A stretch of DNA of 64,000 bases from Vibrio bathopelagicus (lineage in GTDB: Bacteria > Pseudomonadota > Gammaproteobacteria > Enterobacterales > Vibrionaceae). Of the stretch, positions 44,852-54,375 are shown piece after piece. The stretch is taken from assembly GCF_014879975.1 (NCBI RefSeq), contig NZ_CP062501.1, forward strand, positions 1,302,001 to 1,366,000. Reading direction: 5' to 3'. The first letter of the stretch is position 1, and the number at the start of each line of letters is the position of its first letter. Below the pieces are notes generated by a model. That model was not told the DNA's origin. It made no database searches and saw only the letters and a program-made list of their open reading frames with translations. Both the position numbers and the translations under genes were made by a program.

Positions 44852-45094
44852 ATGCAAAAAACTATGGCTTTCAACTGCTTGAGTAACACGGAATGGACTG
44901 CGGAGATAAGAGGTAAACTTTTATCTGTAGCTAAACACATGGAAGAGTTCGGTTCAGTAAGTGAGCTAGAGCTATGTAAGATATTTGGAGAGACGATTTG
45001 GAATGACGGTGTGGATTATCATTCACATGCTTTTTCATTCAGAATTAACGCTCAAACTGGGGATTGTTCAATCTCTAACTTTAAGTATCACTAA
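44852..45094 (+). CDS. Hypothetical 80-aa protein
   Basis: A small cytosolic protein: TEWTAEIRGKLLSVAKHMEE, a second helix (SELELCKIFGETIW) and an ending with FRINAQTGDCSISNFKYH. CTAGGTAAT precedes the ATG; an ATG twelve bases further is possible. A terminator follows directly, so the gene is likely real and transcribed alone. Function unknown. The 269 bases before it are AT-rich promoter sequence without a gene. Confidence 0.6.
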   Translation: MQKTMAFNCLSNTEWTAEIRGKLLSVAKHMEEFGSVSELELCKIFGETIWNDGVDYHSHAFSFRINAQTGDCSISNFKYH

Positions 45095-45112
45095 GTTTTG
45101 CACCTATCATAT

Positions 45113-45145
45113 ACGGAGTGCCTTTCACGAGGCGCTCCGTTTTTT
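45113..45145 (+). terminator. Rho-independent terminator
   Basis: ACGGAGTGCC (45113-45122) pairs with GGCGCTCCGT (45131-45140), with one G-T pair, followed by T. Confidence 0.8.
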
Positions 45146-45267
45146 ATGTCTGCTATCTTAAGCCGTCGAGCCAAGTCTAGTTTTCGATCTAACTTTTCTA
45201 TCAGCAGTGGATCTTTGCTTTTTCAGCTCACTGATCAACCTCAATGTGTATAAGCAACCCTTTCAGC

Positions 45268-45726
45268 TTAATCAACATAAACAGGCAGCGGTGCATTACC
45301 TTTCACTTGTCTTATCGCGAGATGCGTATGTATGTCCTTTACGTTTGAGAGTCGTTGCAGCTTTCTTGTAAACGCCTCATAAGCCATAAGATTTGGGCTA
45401 ACCACTTCTAACAAGTAATCATAAGCGCCAGATACCACGTGGCAGCTGATCACTTCTTCCATTTCGACGATAGCACCCTCAAATTTATCGATCGACACTT
45501 CTTGGTGATTGTTTAGGCTCACTTCTACGAAGACACTCATGGCAATTCCGACTTGTTCTCGCGATAGGCTGACGCGATAACCGTCGATGATCCGTTTTTC
45601 TTCCAGCCTTTTAATTCGTCGTGCACACGGCGAAGGTGATAAACCCACTTCGTCCGCTAATTCAGCGGTCGTCAATCTGCCGTCCTTTTGCAGCAATTCG
45701 AGTAGATGCCTGTCAATTCTGTCCAT
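45268..45726 (-). CDS. Lrp/AsnC family transcriptional regulator
   Basis: A 152-aa protein with the Lrp start DRIDRHLLELLQKDGRLT, HTH TTAELADEVGLSPSPCARRI and the C-terminal RAM ligand domain (VSGAYDYLLEVVSPNL). It probably senses an amino acid. It diverges from the DMT transporter at 45897; such pairs usually regulate an exporter of the sensed compound, which is inference. Confidence 0.9.
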   Translation of the reverse strand: MDRIDRHLLELLQKDGRLTTAELADEVGLSPSPCARRIKRLEEKRIIDGYRVSLSREQVGIAMSVFVEVSLNNHQEVSIDKFEGAIVEMEEVISCHVVSGAYDYLLEVVSPNLMAYEAFTRKLQRLSNVKDIHTHLAIRQVKGNAPLPVYVD

Positions 45727-45896
45727 AGAAACGCGAAACCTTAGTTGGTGAGAAAATCAAATTGAGTGGAATGAGTTAACATTCTAATAAATATTAGCAA
45801 AAATCATCAAGCTAAGCTTAAATAAGGTCAAAACTTGCCAACTTGTGGCATAACTCTTAATTCATAATTAAGCACCATCCATTGTCCTTGTTTACT

Positions 45897-46826
45897 ATGA
45901 ATCTTGGCTACCTATCTATCGTGATTACTCTGCTCATCTGGGCAAGCTTTTTTCTCTCACTAAAAGGGGGCGCAAACTCAGCTCTGACACCCGCTGATAT
46001 TGCACTCACCCGATTTCTCATTCCTGCCTTAGTTCTATTTCCTTTAGTCTGGAAAGCCCGCGATGCTATCTATTCAGTCCCCAAGCGCTACCTCGCAGGC
46101 ATGTTTACTGGCAGTGGCCTCCCCTATTTATTAGTCACCGGCACGGCGATGCACTTTGTACCCGTTTCACATGGCAGTGCTCTCGTACCGGGCACATTAC
46201 CTCTTTTTGTAACTGGTATTGCAGTACTTTTTTACAAACAACCACTTAGTCGACACCGTGTTGCCGGGCTCAGCTTAGTACTATTGGGGATCTTATTGTT
46301 CTTAGGGAGTAGCCTCAGTGATTTCAACTTTGAATACACAAAAGGTCACTTGCTATTCCTGTGTGCGAGTTTGATGTGGGCAACCTTTACTATTTCGGCT
46401 CGTGTTGCCAACCTCAATGCGTTAGTCAGTGCAGGGTTTATTTCCTTGTCGTCGACCCTGCTATTGTTATTGTTGATCTTAACAGGAACATTGCCTAGCC
46501 ATCTGATGGTCGCGCCAATAGCGCAATGGCCAATAGCGGAGCTTTCAATACACTCAGCGGTGCAAGGCGTCGGTGCTGGTTTAATCGCAGCTTTCACTTA
46601 CCTTTATGCGGTTAACACCCTAGGGGCAGAACGTTCAGCAGCATTCGGCAGTGCGACTCCGGCCATCGCGACATTGTTGGCTATTCCACTGTTTAACGAA
46701 GTACCGGACACCGTGACCTGGATTGCACTTGGTTCTATTTGTATAGGCAGTTTGGTCGCGAGCAACATCTTTATGAAAGACGACCAGTCCATGCAGTATC
46801 GACCACCTAATCACAAAAGGGCTTAA
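45897..46826 (+). CDS. DMT superfamily (EamA) transporter
   Basis: A 309-aa protein with ten hydrophobic segments in two five-span repeats, the EamA pattern: LLIWASFFLSLKGG and TRFLIPALVLFPLVW in the first, GHLLFLCASLMWATFTIS and FGSATPAIATLLAIPLF in the second. Likely an exporter of an amino acid or related metabolite. ATG 45897 is taken as start; a TTG 15 bases upstream is possible and neither has a strong ribosome site. Confidence 0.88.
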   Translation: MNLGYLSIVITLLIWASFFLSLKGGANSALTPADIALTRFLIPALVLFPLVWKARDAIYSVPKRYLAGMFTGSGLPYLLVTGTAMHFVPVSHGSALVPGTLPLFVTGIAVLFYKQPLSRHRVAGLSLVLLGILLFLGSSLSDFNFEYTKGHLLFLCASLMWATFTISARVANLNALVSAGFISLSSTLLLLLLILTGTLPSHLMVAPIAQWPIAELSIHSAVQGVGAGLIAAFTYLYAVNTLGAERSAAFGSATPAIATLLAIPLFNEVPDTVTWIALGSICIGSLVASNIFMKDDQSMQYRPPNHKRA

Positions 46827-46851
46827 CACTCTTTGTTTAGCGAACTTTGTT

Positions 46852-46886
46852 TAGCGAAATGAACCCTTGAAGAGTTCATTTCGCTA
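46852..46886. repeat. Inverted repeat downstream of the DMT gene
   Basis: TAGCGAAATGAAC (46852-46864) and GTTCATTTCGCTA (46874-46886), a perfect 13-bp stem with a 9-base loop. No T run follows, so termination is uncertain. TTTGTTTAGCGAA also occurs twice in tandem at its left. Confidence 0.55.
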
Positions 46887-47025
46887 GGGCTCAGGCAAAC
46901 AAAGCTCAATTGATTGAAAACGTCTGTTAAGTGCCTCTCTAAACCTGCACTAATCAGAATCTTCTGTTTCTGAGCTCACTTCTCCATTAAACTGTCCGAC
47001 CTTTTTGCTCATCCAAGAGAACGCT

Positions 47026-47493
47026 ATGCAACGCGATTACACTTTAACTTGCTTAAACACCATGCCTCGTGAAGAACTAGAAGAATTTAGTTTAAGAATG
47101 ATCCATCGTCTTGTCCCTGAAGATGCGATGACGGAATTGTTTACCTTTGAGCAGGAATAAGTCACCAGTGAAGAGCGTATGCAATCAGCGAAGTTTGACG
47201 CGATGCTACGAATGACCGCAATCGCACTGAGTGAAGTGAACCTTGCATTTAGTGAGTCAGATAACTCACAACAAAACATCGAGCGCATGACACGTCTATT
47301 GCTTTGGCACTTCTATGCGATGTCCTTCAACCTTGAGCAAGCTATCGACCTTGAAACTCATTGCGAGAAAGTAGAGAAGATTTTGGTAAAAGCACCGACA
47401 GAAGCATTTGGTTGGGTTAAAGAGCTGACAGAACTCCTACATTTTTACGCGAAAGTGAATGAAGGTAACGAAGAAGGAAATGAAGACACTTAA
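47026..47493 (+). pseudogene. Hypothetical gene interrupted by an in-frame TAA
   Basis: One frame runs from ATG 47026 to 47493 with a single stop, TAA 47158-47160. The 44 codons before it (MQRDYTLTCLNTMPREELEE and so on) and the part after it (VTSEERMQSAKFDAMLRMTA and on, acidic and helical) read as one protein of about 155 residues: the stop replaces a residue in a FEQE-x-VTSEER context, where CAA or GAA would need one change. Re-initiation at ATG 47179 would give a 104-aa product. Either a recent pseudogene or two genes; the shared frame favours the first. Family unrecognised. Confidence 0.6.
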
Positions 47494-47598
47494 AGCATCT
47501 TCTACTTAAAAGCTTCTCAACGAATTGTTCGCGCCTCAGTGAACAACTCATATATAGCCTAAGCGAAAGCTGATAGAACTATACGAAGGCAGGTAACA

Positions 47599-48972
47599 CT
47601 ATATCGATGGCAGATAGAAGCTTTGCTCAAATGAGTTCTCTGCCTTTGTTGTTTCTAACACGCTGTGATGTAACATGAGTATCGACTGAGCGATTTTGGT
47701 GCCAATACCCAACGACCCGTTTGGCGCTTCCTGCTCAACCTCATTATGGATCACGACCTTGACTCGTTTCGCATCCGACTCTAAACCAACACTCAAAGAC
47801 ACTGTCGTCCCACTAGGGCTGTGCCTAAACGCATTATCTAACAAGTTCAAAACCAACCGTTCAAGCAAATCACTATCCCCTACCGCCTTTATCCCATCAG
47901 GCATGTTGACGTTAAACTGAACATTTTTATGAAGATACTTGCTTCGTATCGTGTCCAAACATTCACGTACCAATGCATTCAAGTCGATCGAAGCGTATTG
48001 ATACGTAGGAACAGGATTATCGTGCTTGGCACTGTCTAGCAGCGAATGAAGCTGGTCAGATAGCTTATTGCCATTGCGGTAGGCCACATCGATTAACGGA
48101 TCCGACTGTGGATTTTGAATCTTCCATGTTTCTAGATAGCCCAACACACTCGATAATGGTGTTTTAAGATCATGACTCAGCTGCAATAAGCTCTGCCGAC
48201 GATGTGATGACTGATATTCAAGTTGCAGAAATTGTTGTTGAATGTGCTTCGCCATCAACTGATAAGAATGCGCAATCGGCACCAGTTCTGGTACTTGGCG
48301 CGTGAAATTAGGTTCTAAACGAAAATCTTGTTCGGCTTGCTGTTGAAGCTTATTGGTTACGGCTTCTATCGGATTCAATAAGCTGCGTTTGACCAATAGA
48401 TAAGCCCCTATAGCAAAACCCAAGATAGAGACCAACATAAGGCCTGCGAGTGCGATATAGGGTGTATCTACTTGCGAATTCGCAATCACAGTATGGCGGT
48501 TACTACCAATAAGCACATAAAGGTACCCAACCGTAGATCCTAACTCTTCAATCGCTGCGACAGAAAACACCTTGCGAGAATCTGGGTTGATCGGGTCCTC
48601 TCCCAAAATAGGATAAGGCTCATCATTTAGAAACTGTTTAATCGGCGCTAAATCAATTTGACTCGCGAGTTTGGTTCCTTCAGGCGCTGCGTGCGTAGTG
48701 ATATTGCCCTGACTGTCGAGAAAATAGATGTCAAAATCCGGCCCTATCAGCATTAAGGTATGAAAGATGGATTTGAGGGCTTTCGGATTGTAATCAGTGC
48801 CAATCATTAGAGGATTATCATCGCGCATGTGAACCGCGAGCTCTTTGTGTAAGCTCTGCTTTGTTCTTAGCTCAATAGTCTCTTTTTGCCAATGATAGGT
48901 GTAGGCGATGACCACACTCACCAATAGAAACCATAAACTGGTAAACAACACTAAGCGCGATTTAAAACTCAT
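47599..48972 (-). CDS. Sensor histidine kinase
   Basis: A 457-aa membrane kinase. TM1 lies at about 5-25 and TM2 at 172-194, enclosing a periplasmic sensor (FDIYFLDSQGN is PAS-like). A HAMP-like segment, the HisKA box SHDLKTPL (His267) and an ATPase domain with NLLDNAFRHS follow. The usual DxGxG (G1) motif is missing; VVIHNEVEQEAPNG stands in its place, while the GIGTKIAQSIL G2 part is normal. ATP binding may be altered. It follows its response regulator by 58 bp in a four-gene cluster with two spondin-domain genes. Confidence 0.87.
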   Translation of the reverse strand: MSFKSRLVLFTSLWFLLVSVVIAYTYHWQKETIELRTKQSLHKELAVHMRDDNPLMIGTDYNPKALKSIFHTLMLIGPDFDIYFLDSQGNITTHAAPEGTKLASQIDLAPIKQFLNDEPYPILGEDPINPDSRKVFSVAAIEELGSTVGYLYVLIGSNRHTVIANSQVDTPYIALAGLMLVSILGFAIGAYLLVKRSLLNPIEAVTNKLQQQAEQDFRLEPNFTRQVPELVPIAHSYQLMAKHIQQQFLQLEYQSSHRRQSLLQLSHDLKTPLSSVLGYLETWKIQNPQSDPLIDVAYRNGNKLSDQLHSLLDSAKHDNPVPTYQYASIDLNALVRECLDTIRSKYLHKNVQFNVNMPDGIKAVGDSDLLERLVLNLLDNAFRHSPSGTTVSLSVGLESDAKRVKVVIHNEVEQEAPNGSLGIGTKIAQSILMLHHSVLETTKAENSFEQSFYLPSI

Positions 48973-49030
48973 GCTTACTCCTTAATGACTTCTGTTTCTA
49001 TTAATGAACTAAAAAAGCGATAAGCAAACC

Positions 49031-49738
49031 CTAAGCCTTCGATTCAAACTTATACCCAACCCCCCAAACAGTCTTGATGAAGTCATCATCGCTATTGGGC
49101 ATAGCAAGCTTGGTTCGCAAGCGATTGACGGTACTACAAACAGTGTGGTGGTAGCCCGAATGATTGGTGTGCCATACATGATCAAGCAACTCATCTTTGC
49201 TATACACTCTACCTGGGCGGGTGGCTAAGAAATGAAGTAAAGTAAATTCTGTTGCGGTCAATAGAACATCTTGGTTGTTTAAAGAAACCTGATGACGCTC
49301 GGGTTGAATGGTAAGGCCACCAAAACTCATTACAGACTCCGTTGTTGGAGCCTCTTTGATTGTGGCTTCTGCATGATTAACCCGACGTAAGACATTACGG
49401 ACACGAGCTTGAAACTCGAGCACACTGAATGGCTTGGTAATGTAGTCGTCAACACCGGCTTCTAAGCCCGAGACTTTATCCAGTTCAGCGTCTCTTGCTG
49501 TGAGCATTAACACGGGAGTCCAATCTTCCTGCTGACGGAGCATCCGACAAAAGTCGAGTCCGTCACCATCAGGTAAGCCTCGGTCGAGCACGACTAAATC
49601 AAACTGACCACCCGGATATAGACCCTGCGCGTTTTCAATCGAATTGGCTCTTTCGACATGATGACCTTGGAACTTAAGGTGCATTTGAACCAGTTCTGCT
49701 AAATCATCGTCGTCTTCAACCAGTAATATGTTTGCCAT
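49031..49738 (-). CDS. OmpR-family response regulator
   Basis: A 235-aa regulator with receiver residues EDDDD (8-12), phospho-acceptor D52 in VVLDRGLPDGDG, Lys in YITKPFSVLEF, and a C-terminal winged helix (TATEFTLLHFLATRPGRVYS, ELLDHVWHTNHS). Its kinase partner is encoded next. The start at 49738 begins the conserved NILLVEDD; an upstream ATG (49762) is possible. Its targets probably include the preceding spondin genes. Confidence 0.9.
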   Translation of the reverse strand: MANILLVEDDDDLAELVQMHLKFQGHHVERANSIENAQGLYPGGQFDLVVLDRGLPDGDGLDFCRMLRQQEDWTPVLMLTARDAELDKVSGLEAGVDDYITKPFSVLEFQARVRNVLRRVNHAEATIKEAPTTESVMSFGGLTIQPERHQVSLNNQDVLLTATEFTLLHFLATRPGRVYSKDELLDHVWHTNHSGYHHTVCSTVNRLRTKLAMPNSDDDFIKTVWGVGYKFESKA

Positions 49739-49844
49739 CAAATTTACCGCAGCACTATTCATGATCCCTGCTCTATTCGGAGTCTACCCACCTTTCAATT
49801 GACCGGAACAGAGCAGGAATTCTTTCATTTCACTCTTAACCCAA

Positions 49845-50525
49845 TCATTCAGTTCGGGTAATGGTGATTCTCGCACCTGGATTAAGGAAGCGATGATTAG
49901 CACTTAGAGCAGAGGTCGTTAAGCCATCATCTTGACTGATAACCCCAGAGTGGAAGCTCACTACATCACTGTCATTTCTTACGCTATTAAAGCCCTCACC
50001 ACCGCCAGCGGGCCCGGGGATGGTTGCTGCAAGCTCATCATTCAACTCCGTTCCCGAATCCCACACATTCATGTTCATGGTGAAGGTATCACCGACTGCT
50101 AATGACTTAAGCGATAAGCCAGATTCACCCACAAACGCATCATTGGTATTCACCAACATCGAAGCGACGGAAAGATAACCCTCTAAAGCGGGATCAACTC
50201 GGATGGAAAGCGTGTCATTTTCGCCCGATAAGATCAGTCCATTTCCAGAAATGCCTTGGTAAACATTATCGTCGCTATCACTCAAAGCAAGTAGTTGAGA
50301 GTTACTTCCGCCTTCAGCTAAGTATTCAAGATCCACAGAGGCACTCTGACCAACTTCAAATAGGTCAAAGTTCGTATTGTGAGTAAGTACCGCAAGTGGT
50401 GACATAGGTTGATTAGGCGTTAGGTTAGTAACAGTGACATCGTAACGATAATAATCATCGTCATCATCCGGACAACCTGCTAACAGGGCGACAGAAGCCG
50501 CGATAAACAATATTCTAGCTTTCAT
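49845..50525 (-). CDS. Spondin-domain lipoprotein
   Basis: A 226-aa protein with a lipoprotein signal ending LLAGC (Cys18) and an acidic run after it (PDDDDDYY). The rest is a spondin_N-type domain: YDVTVTNLTPNQPMSPLAVL, TNFDLFEVGQSAS, VNTNDAFVGESG and W-SGTELNDELAA-IPGP, ending in a NPGARITITR strand. Bacterial members are extracytoplasmic with unknown roles. It lies nine bases after its paralogue at 50535. Confidence 0.83.
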   Translation of the reverse strand: MKARILFIAASVALLAGCPDDDDDYYRYDVTVTNLTPNQPMSPLAVLTHNTNFDLFEVGQSASVDLEYLAEGGSNSQLLALSDSDDNVYQGISGNGLILSGENDTLSIRVDPALEGYLSVASMLVNTNDAFVGESGLSLKSLAVGDTFTMNMNVWDSGTELNDELAATIPGPAGGGEGFNSVRNDSDVVSFHSGVISQDDGLTTSALSANHRFLNPGARITITRTE

Positions 50526-50534
50526 ACATCCCCC

Positions 50535-51218
50535 TTACTTCACAACGATGGTGATAGTCGCAACAGGGTTTAACCAACGATGGCTGCTGCTATCGAGGTC
50601 ACTTATACCTGCAACCGGGTCACTGTCACCAAGGTTGCCTGGGTGAACATGAACTTTGGTATTTGACAGCGCGGTTTCTACACCCGTACCACCAGCACCA
50701 AAAGTTATAAAGGGTGGATTAGGCATGCTAGCGGCTAACTCATCATTAGCTTCCGTACCTGCATCGTAACTGTTTAGGTTTGCTTTATAGGTACCGGCTT
50801 GGGTTGGGATCTTCCAACTGTCTAGCCCAACAAAACCATCGTTTGTTGGCAGTAACATCGCGCCTAGTGATAAATACGCCAAATCACCCGTATCGATATC
50901 AAACGTAGTCGCCACTCCAGGGTTTAGTATTCCGCTTGCTGGGTTTTCTACAACCACACCACCCGCATTGGCGATTAAACTCGACAGGCCAGAAATGTCT
51001 CCACCTTCAGCCATCGATTCCAACTCTGCTGAAGCAGCTTCACCGGTTCTAAACATAAACAGATTAGAGTCATGCGCTGCGGCTAAGATAGGTGTGAAGT
51101 AGATTCCTTTCGTAGCATTAGTCACCGTCACCTCTAGCTGTGCAGCTTGAACCTGAGCAATACCAAAGGCCAACATAGCAGAGCTAACCACTAAGCTGAT
51201 TTGAGTTCGTTTATTCAT
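50535..51218 (-). CDS. Spondin-domain secreted protein
   Basis: A 227-aa protein with a cleavable signal (SSAMLAFGIAQVQA) and the same domain as its neighbour: LEVTVTNATKGIYFTPILAA, HDSNLFMFRTGEAAS, LPTNDGFVGLDS, Y-AGTEANDELAASMPNPP and NPVATITIVVK. No lipobox, so periplasmic or secreted. Spondin domains in animals bind matrix; here the ligand is unknown. First gene of the cluster with the lipoprotein paralogue, regulator and kinase. Confidence 0.83.
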   Translation of the reverse strand: MNKRTQISLVVSSAMLAFGIAQVQAAQLEVTVTNATKGIYFTPILAAAHDSNLFMFRTGEAASAELESMAEGGDISGLSSLIANAGGVVVENPASGILNPGVATTFDIDTGDLAYLSLGAMLLPTNDGFVGLDSWKIPTQAGTYKANLNSYDAGTEANDELAASMPNPPFITFGAGGTGVETALSNTKVHVHPGNLGDSDPVAGISDLDSSSHRWLNPVATITIVVK

Positions 51219-51534
51219 TTTGATTCCATCCTTTATTGAGTCCTATCATGGCCTGCTTATCTATTTATTTGCCCACGAACATCGAACAACGACGTAACGT
51301 GTTATAGGAGCAGGTCACAAACTGTGGTGTTCTTGACTCTAAGGATGGCGATCAAATCTATCAGCAACTTCATTGAATTCTCATAAAAGTCTCACAAGTT
51401 TATCCAAACTTATTACAACCAAGAAAAGTAACAGTAACGCACTGATATTTATTCGAATAACCATAGCGTCACTAACTGCCTGTGAAGCTATAAAAGAACA
51501 GAGTGTGAAGAGAAATGGGACGTAACAAACGCAA
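51219..51534. other. Promoter region of the spondin cluster
   Basis: No gene is seen. The stretch is AT-rich with scattered short direct repeats and ends at the terminator at 51535. It should hold the promoter for the four-gene minus-strand cluster. Confidence 0.4.
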
Positions 51535-51566
51535 AAAGGCCGAATCGATATACCGATTCGGCCTTT
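51535..51566. terminator. Terminator of yggL
   Basis: AAAGGCCGAATCG (51535-51547) pairs with CGATTCGGCCTTT (51554-51566) over six bases. On the minus strand a T run follows. Confidence 0.85.
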
Positions 51567-51638
51567 GTTCTGGCATGTAGTTTCTCATTCGAAAAGCCGT
51601 AATAGGCCTTTACGTAGAGCTAACAGCACAACATCAAT

Positions 51639-51980
51639 TTAGAATGCGTAGTTTGCGTCAATAAGTTCACTAACTTCAACTTTGCTTACTTCAGCGCGAG
51701 CTTCAAGCCATTGTGCAACTTGCAGCTGCTCTGCTTCTGTTACTGAACGGTAACGCTCAATAGAGCATAGGAAACCTTCAAACAACTCAAGGCCACCGCC
51801 ACCAAAGCACAGACCGATGCTATCGATGAAATCGATGAACTCATCAATGAACACATCGTATTGGTCAAAATCAGTAATCGATGTCTTGCAGCTAACTTCA
51901 AAACCCAGAATCGCGAATTCACCTAGGTATAACTTCTTGCGCAGGCGGCGATTTTTGTTTTCGATTTTATCTAATTTCAT
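51639..51980 (-). CDS. yggL: YggL family 50S ribosome-binding protein
   Basis: A 113-aa protein with the YggL/DUF469 layout: basic start NRRLRKKLYLGEF, LGFEVSCK, a FIDEFIDFID acidic helix, L-FGGGGLELFEGFLC and VAQWLEARAEV-KVEVSELIDA near the end. YggL of E. coli associates with the large ribosomal subunit. Single-gene unit. Confidence 0.85.
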   Translation of the reverse strand: MKLDKIENKNRRLRKKLYLGEFAILGFEVSCKTSITDFDQYDVFIDEFIDFIDSIGLCFGGGGLELFEGFLCSIERYRSVTEAEQLQVAQWLEARAEVSKVEVSELIDANYAF

Positions 51981-52233
51981 AACTGTCTCTCTCTACGTTT
52001 AATAAAGCACTTATACACAGTTCCTCTTCATTTCCCAAGAGTTTTGTATTGCTCATCACGCTTAATCGCAAAAATCGTGCTGCAGAAACAAAACCTTAAT
52101 CTAATTTATGAAAATACGTCACTTAACTACTTCAGGATGACTCACACATTGACCCAAGTTATTAACCAATCGATTAATAACCGAGCCAGTTGTAAATAAC
52201 CATAATAATTACAGCCAATAGGAAGCAGTACAG

Positions 52234-54264
52234 ATGAGCAAGGAAACATTTGATAGCACTCGTTTCAATAAGAGTAAAAACAAACCATTCGAAGAAGTAC
52301 TCGACGCTAACCTATCAAGAAGAAACGTTTTGAAAGGTGGTCTCGGCATCAGTGCAATGACGGCGTTCGGAGCATTTGGACTTTCTGGATGTAACTCTTC
52401 TAGTCCTGACACTTCAATCGGTAATGGTTCAGATGTCTCTAGTGCGGTACTAAATTTTGATTCAATTCCGGGCTCACTAACCGATGCTGTCTCAGTTCCA
52501 CAAGGTTACATGGCACAAGTTTTGGTGCCATGGGGGACACCGCTCAATCCACAAGGTAGTGCATGGAAGGACGACGGCAGTAACACAAGCGAAGAGCAAT
52601 TGAATGCCTTGGGTATGCACCACGACGGGATGCACTTTTTCCCATTAAATGACAGCAACGTAGACGGCTTGTTGTGTATTAACCATGAGTATATTGATAC
52701 GAATGCTTTGCACCCTAGCGGGCAAACCATACAAGGTGGCGTCCGTGCTGTTGTTGAAGAAGTACGTAAAGAAATTAATGCCCATGGCGTGTCAGTTGTC
52801 CGAATTCAACTGGAAGACAACATGTGGAAATTGGTTGATACCGATCCACTCAACCGCCGCTACACTGGCGCGACTGTAATGGACTTATCTGGCCCAGTCG
52901 CGCATACCGCTCTTACTGTAACTCGCTTCTCCCCTGATGGCAGCCAAGCGCGTGGTACATTAAACAACTGTGGTAATGGTTTCACCCCTTGGGGCACTTA
53001 TCTAACATGTGAAGAGAACTGGCCCGGCTATTTCGTTAATGCCGGCGTTCGAACTGAAGAACAAGACCGCATTGGTATTGACGATAGCAGCACACGCTAC
53101 TTATGGGAAACATTGGCTGGCAATGCAGAAGAGCGCTTGGATGAATTTACTCGCTTTAACGTAGAGCCTACAGGTACAAGCTCAATAGATGATTACCGTA
53201 ACGAAGCAAACGGCCATGGTTACATTGTTGAAATAGACCCTTACACTGAGAATGCTCGAGCGAAAAAACGCACTGCGCTTGGTCGTTTCCGTCACGAAGG
53301 CTGTACTTTTGGCAAGCTAAAAGCAGGTCAGCCAGTTGTCTTCTACTCAGGTCACGATTCTCGTTTTGAGTACTTGTACAAATTCGAATCGGCTGCTGGT
53401 TGGGATCCAACAGATGCTAGCCCATCAAACCGCTTAGCAACTGGCGATAAGTACATGGATGAAGGTACTCTTTACGTGGCGCGCTTCAATGATGACAACT
53501 CGGGCACATGGCTGCCATTAACGCTAGATAGCGTAACGTTATCAGGCGGTGTTCTAGCTGATAATTTCAACTCTTTAGCTGAAATTATCTTAAATACAGC
53601 TGGAGCAGCCGACCTTGTAGGTGCAACACCAATGGATCGCCCAGAATGGTGTTCAGTGGATCCATACACTGGCTCTGTCTATCTGACTCTTACGAACAAC
53701 ACTGCGCGTACCGATGAAACGAACGCGGCAAATCCACGTTTGAACAACAAGTTTGGTCATGTAATTCGCTGGGATGAAGGTGAAAACGCAACTGACTTCA
53801 CTTGGGATATTTTCGTATTCGGTTCACCTGCCAACGGCGATGCAGACACCAATCGTTCTAGCCTTACGGATATGAACCAGTTCGCAAGCCCAGATGGATT
53901 AGCATTCGATGCTCGTGGCATATTATGGATTCAAACCGATAACGGTGCAGATGAAGTGACGAGTTACACCAACGACCAAATGTTAGCAGTGGTCCCGTCT
54001 AAGCTAACAGACGACAATGGTAACAGTGCAGTGATTGATGAAAGCAACCAAGCGCAACTTAAGCGTTTCTTTGTCGGTCCAAATGGATGTGAGGTAACTG
54101 GCTTTACGATTAGTCCAGATTACAAATCACTGTTTGTGAACATTCAACACCCTGCAAACTGGCCATCATCAGACGATGCAACGGCTCAAACTCAAGGTAA
54201 CGTTCGCCCACGAGCATCTACCGTAGTAATTCGCCGCGAAGACGGTGGTGAAATCGCCGTTTAA
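52234..54264 (+). CDS. PhoX family phosphatase
   Basis: A 676-aa protein with a twin-arginine signal, LSRRNVLKGGLGISAM, ending in a possible lipobox (LSGC). Conserved PhoX/DUF839 blocks are GMHFFPL, LLCINHEYID, GFTPWGTYLTCEENWPGYF, GRFRHEGCTF, VFYSGHDSRFEYLYKF, ASPDGLAFDARGILWIQTD and NGCEVTGFTISPD. PhoX phosphatases release phosphate from organic esters using calcium and iron. A clear Pho box could not be confirmed upstream. Single-gene unit. Confidence 0.88.
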   Translation: MSKETFDSTRFNKSKNKPFEEVLDANLSRRNVLKGGLGISAMTAFGAFGLSGCNSSSPDTSIGNGSDVSSAVLNFDSIPGSLTDAVSVPQGYMAQVLVPWGTPLNPQGSAWKDDGSNTSEEQLNALGMHHDGMHFFPLNDSNVDGLLCINHEYIDTNALHPSGQTIQGGVRAVVEEVRKEINAHGVSVVRIQLEDNMWKLVDTDPLNRRYTGATVMDLSGPVAHTALTVTRFSPDGSQARGTLNNCGNGFTPWGTYLTCEENWPGYFVNAGVRTEEQDRIGIDDSSTRYLWETLAGNAEERLDEFTRFNVEPTGTSSIDDYRNEANGHGYIVEIDPYTENARAKKRTALGRFRHEGCTFGKLKAGQPVVFYSGHDSRFEYLYKFESAAGWDPTDASPSNRLATGDKYMDEGTLYVARFNDDNSGTWLPLTLDSVTLSGGVLADNFNSLAEIILNTAGAADLVGATPMDRPEWCSVDPYTGSVYLTLTNNTARTDETNAANPRLNNKFGHVIRWDEGENATDFTWDIFVFGSPANGDADTNRSSLTDMNQFASPDGLAFDARGILWIQTDNGADEVTSYTNDQMLAVVPSKLTDDNGNSAVIDESNQAQLKRFFVGPNGCEVTGFTISPDYKSLFVNIQHPANWPSSDDATAQTQGNVRPRASTVVIRREDGGEIAV

Positions 54265-54336
54265 TCAAAGCTCTAAAGCTGGTCTCTTTGATATCGATAG
54301 TGATTAAAAGCGGCTCACTCTAAAAGCGTTACAACG

Positions 54337-54375
54337 AAAAAGAGCGATAAGGTTAAATACCCTATCGCTCTTTTT
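54337..54375 (+). terminator. Terminator of the phoX-type gene
   Basis: A perfect 13-bp stem, AAAAAGAGCGATA (54337-54349) with TATCGCTCTTTTT (54363-54375). Confidence 0.85.

Noticed and set aside
49768..49818. Imperfect inverted repeat between the regulator and the spondin lipoprotein gene
   Set aside because: CCTGCTCT and AGAGCAGG are more than 30 bases apart without a T tail; too weak to call.
52090..52180. Pho box upstream of the PhoX-type gene
   Set aside because: TGAC-like words occur with spacing near 11, but two good CTGTCAT-type repeats could not be found.
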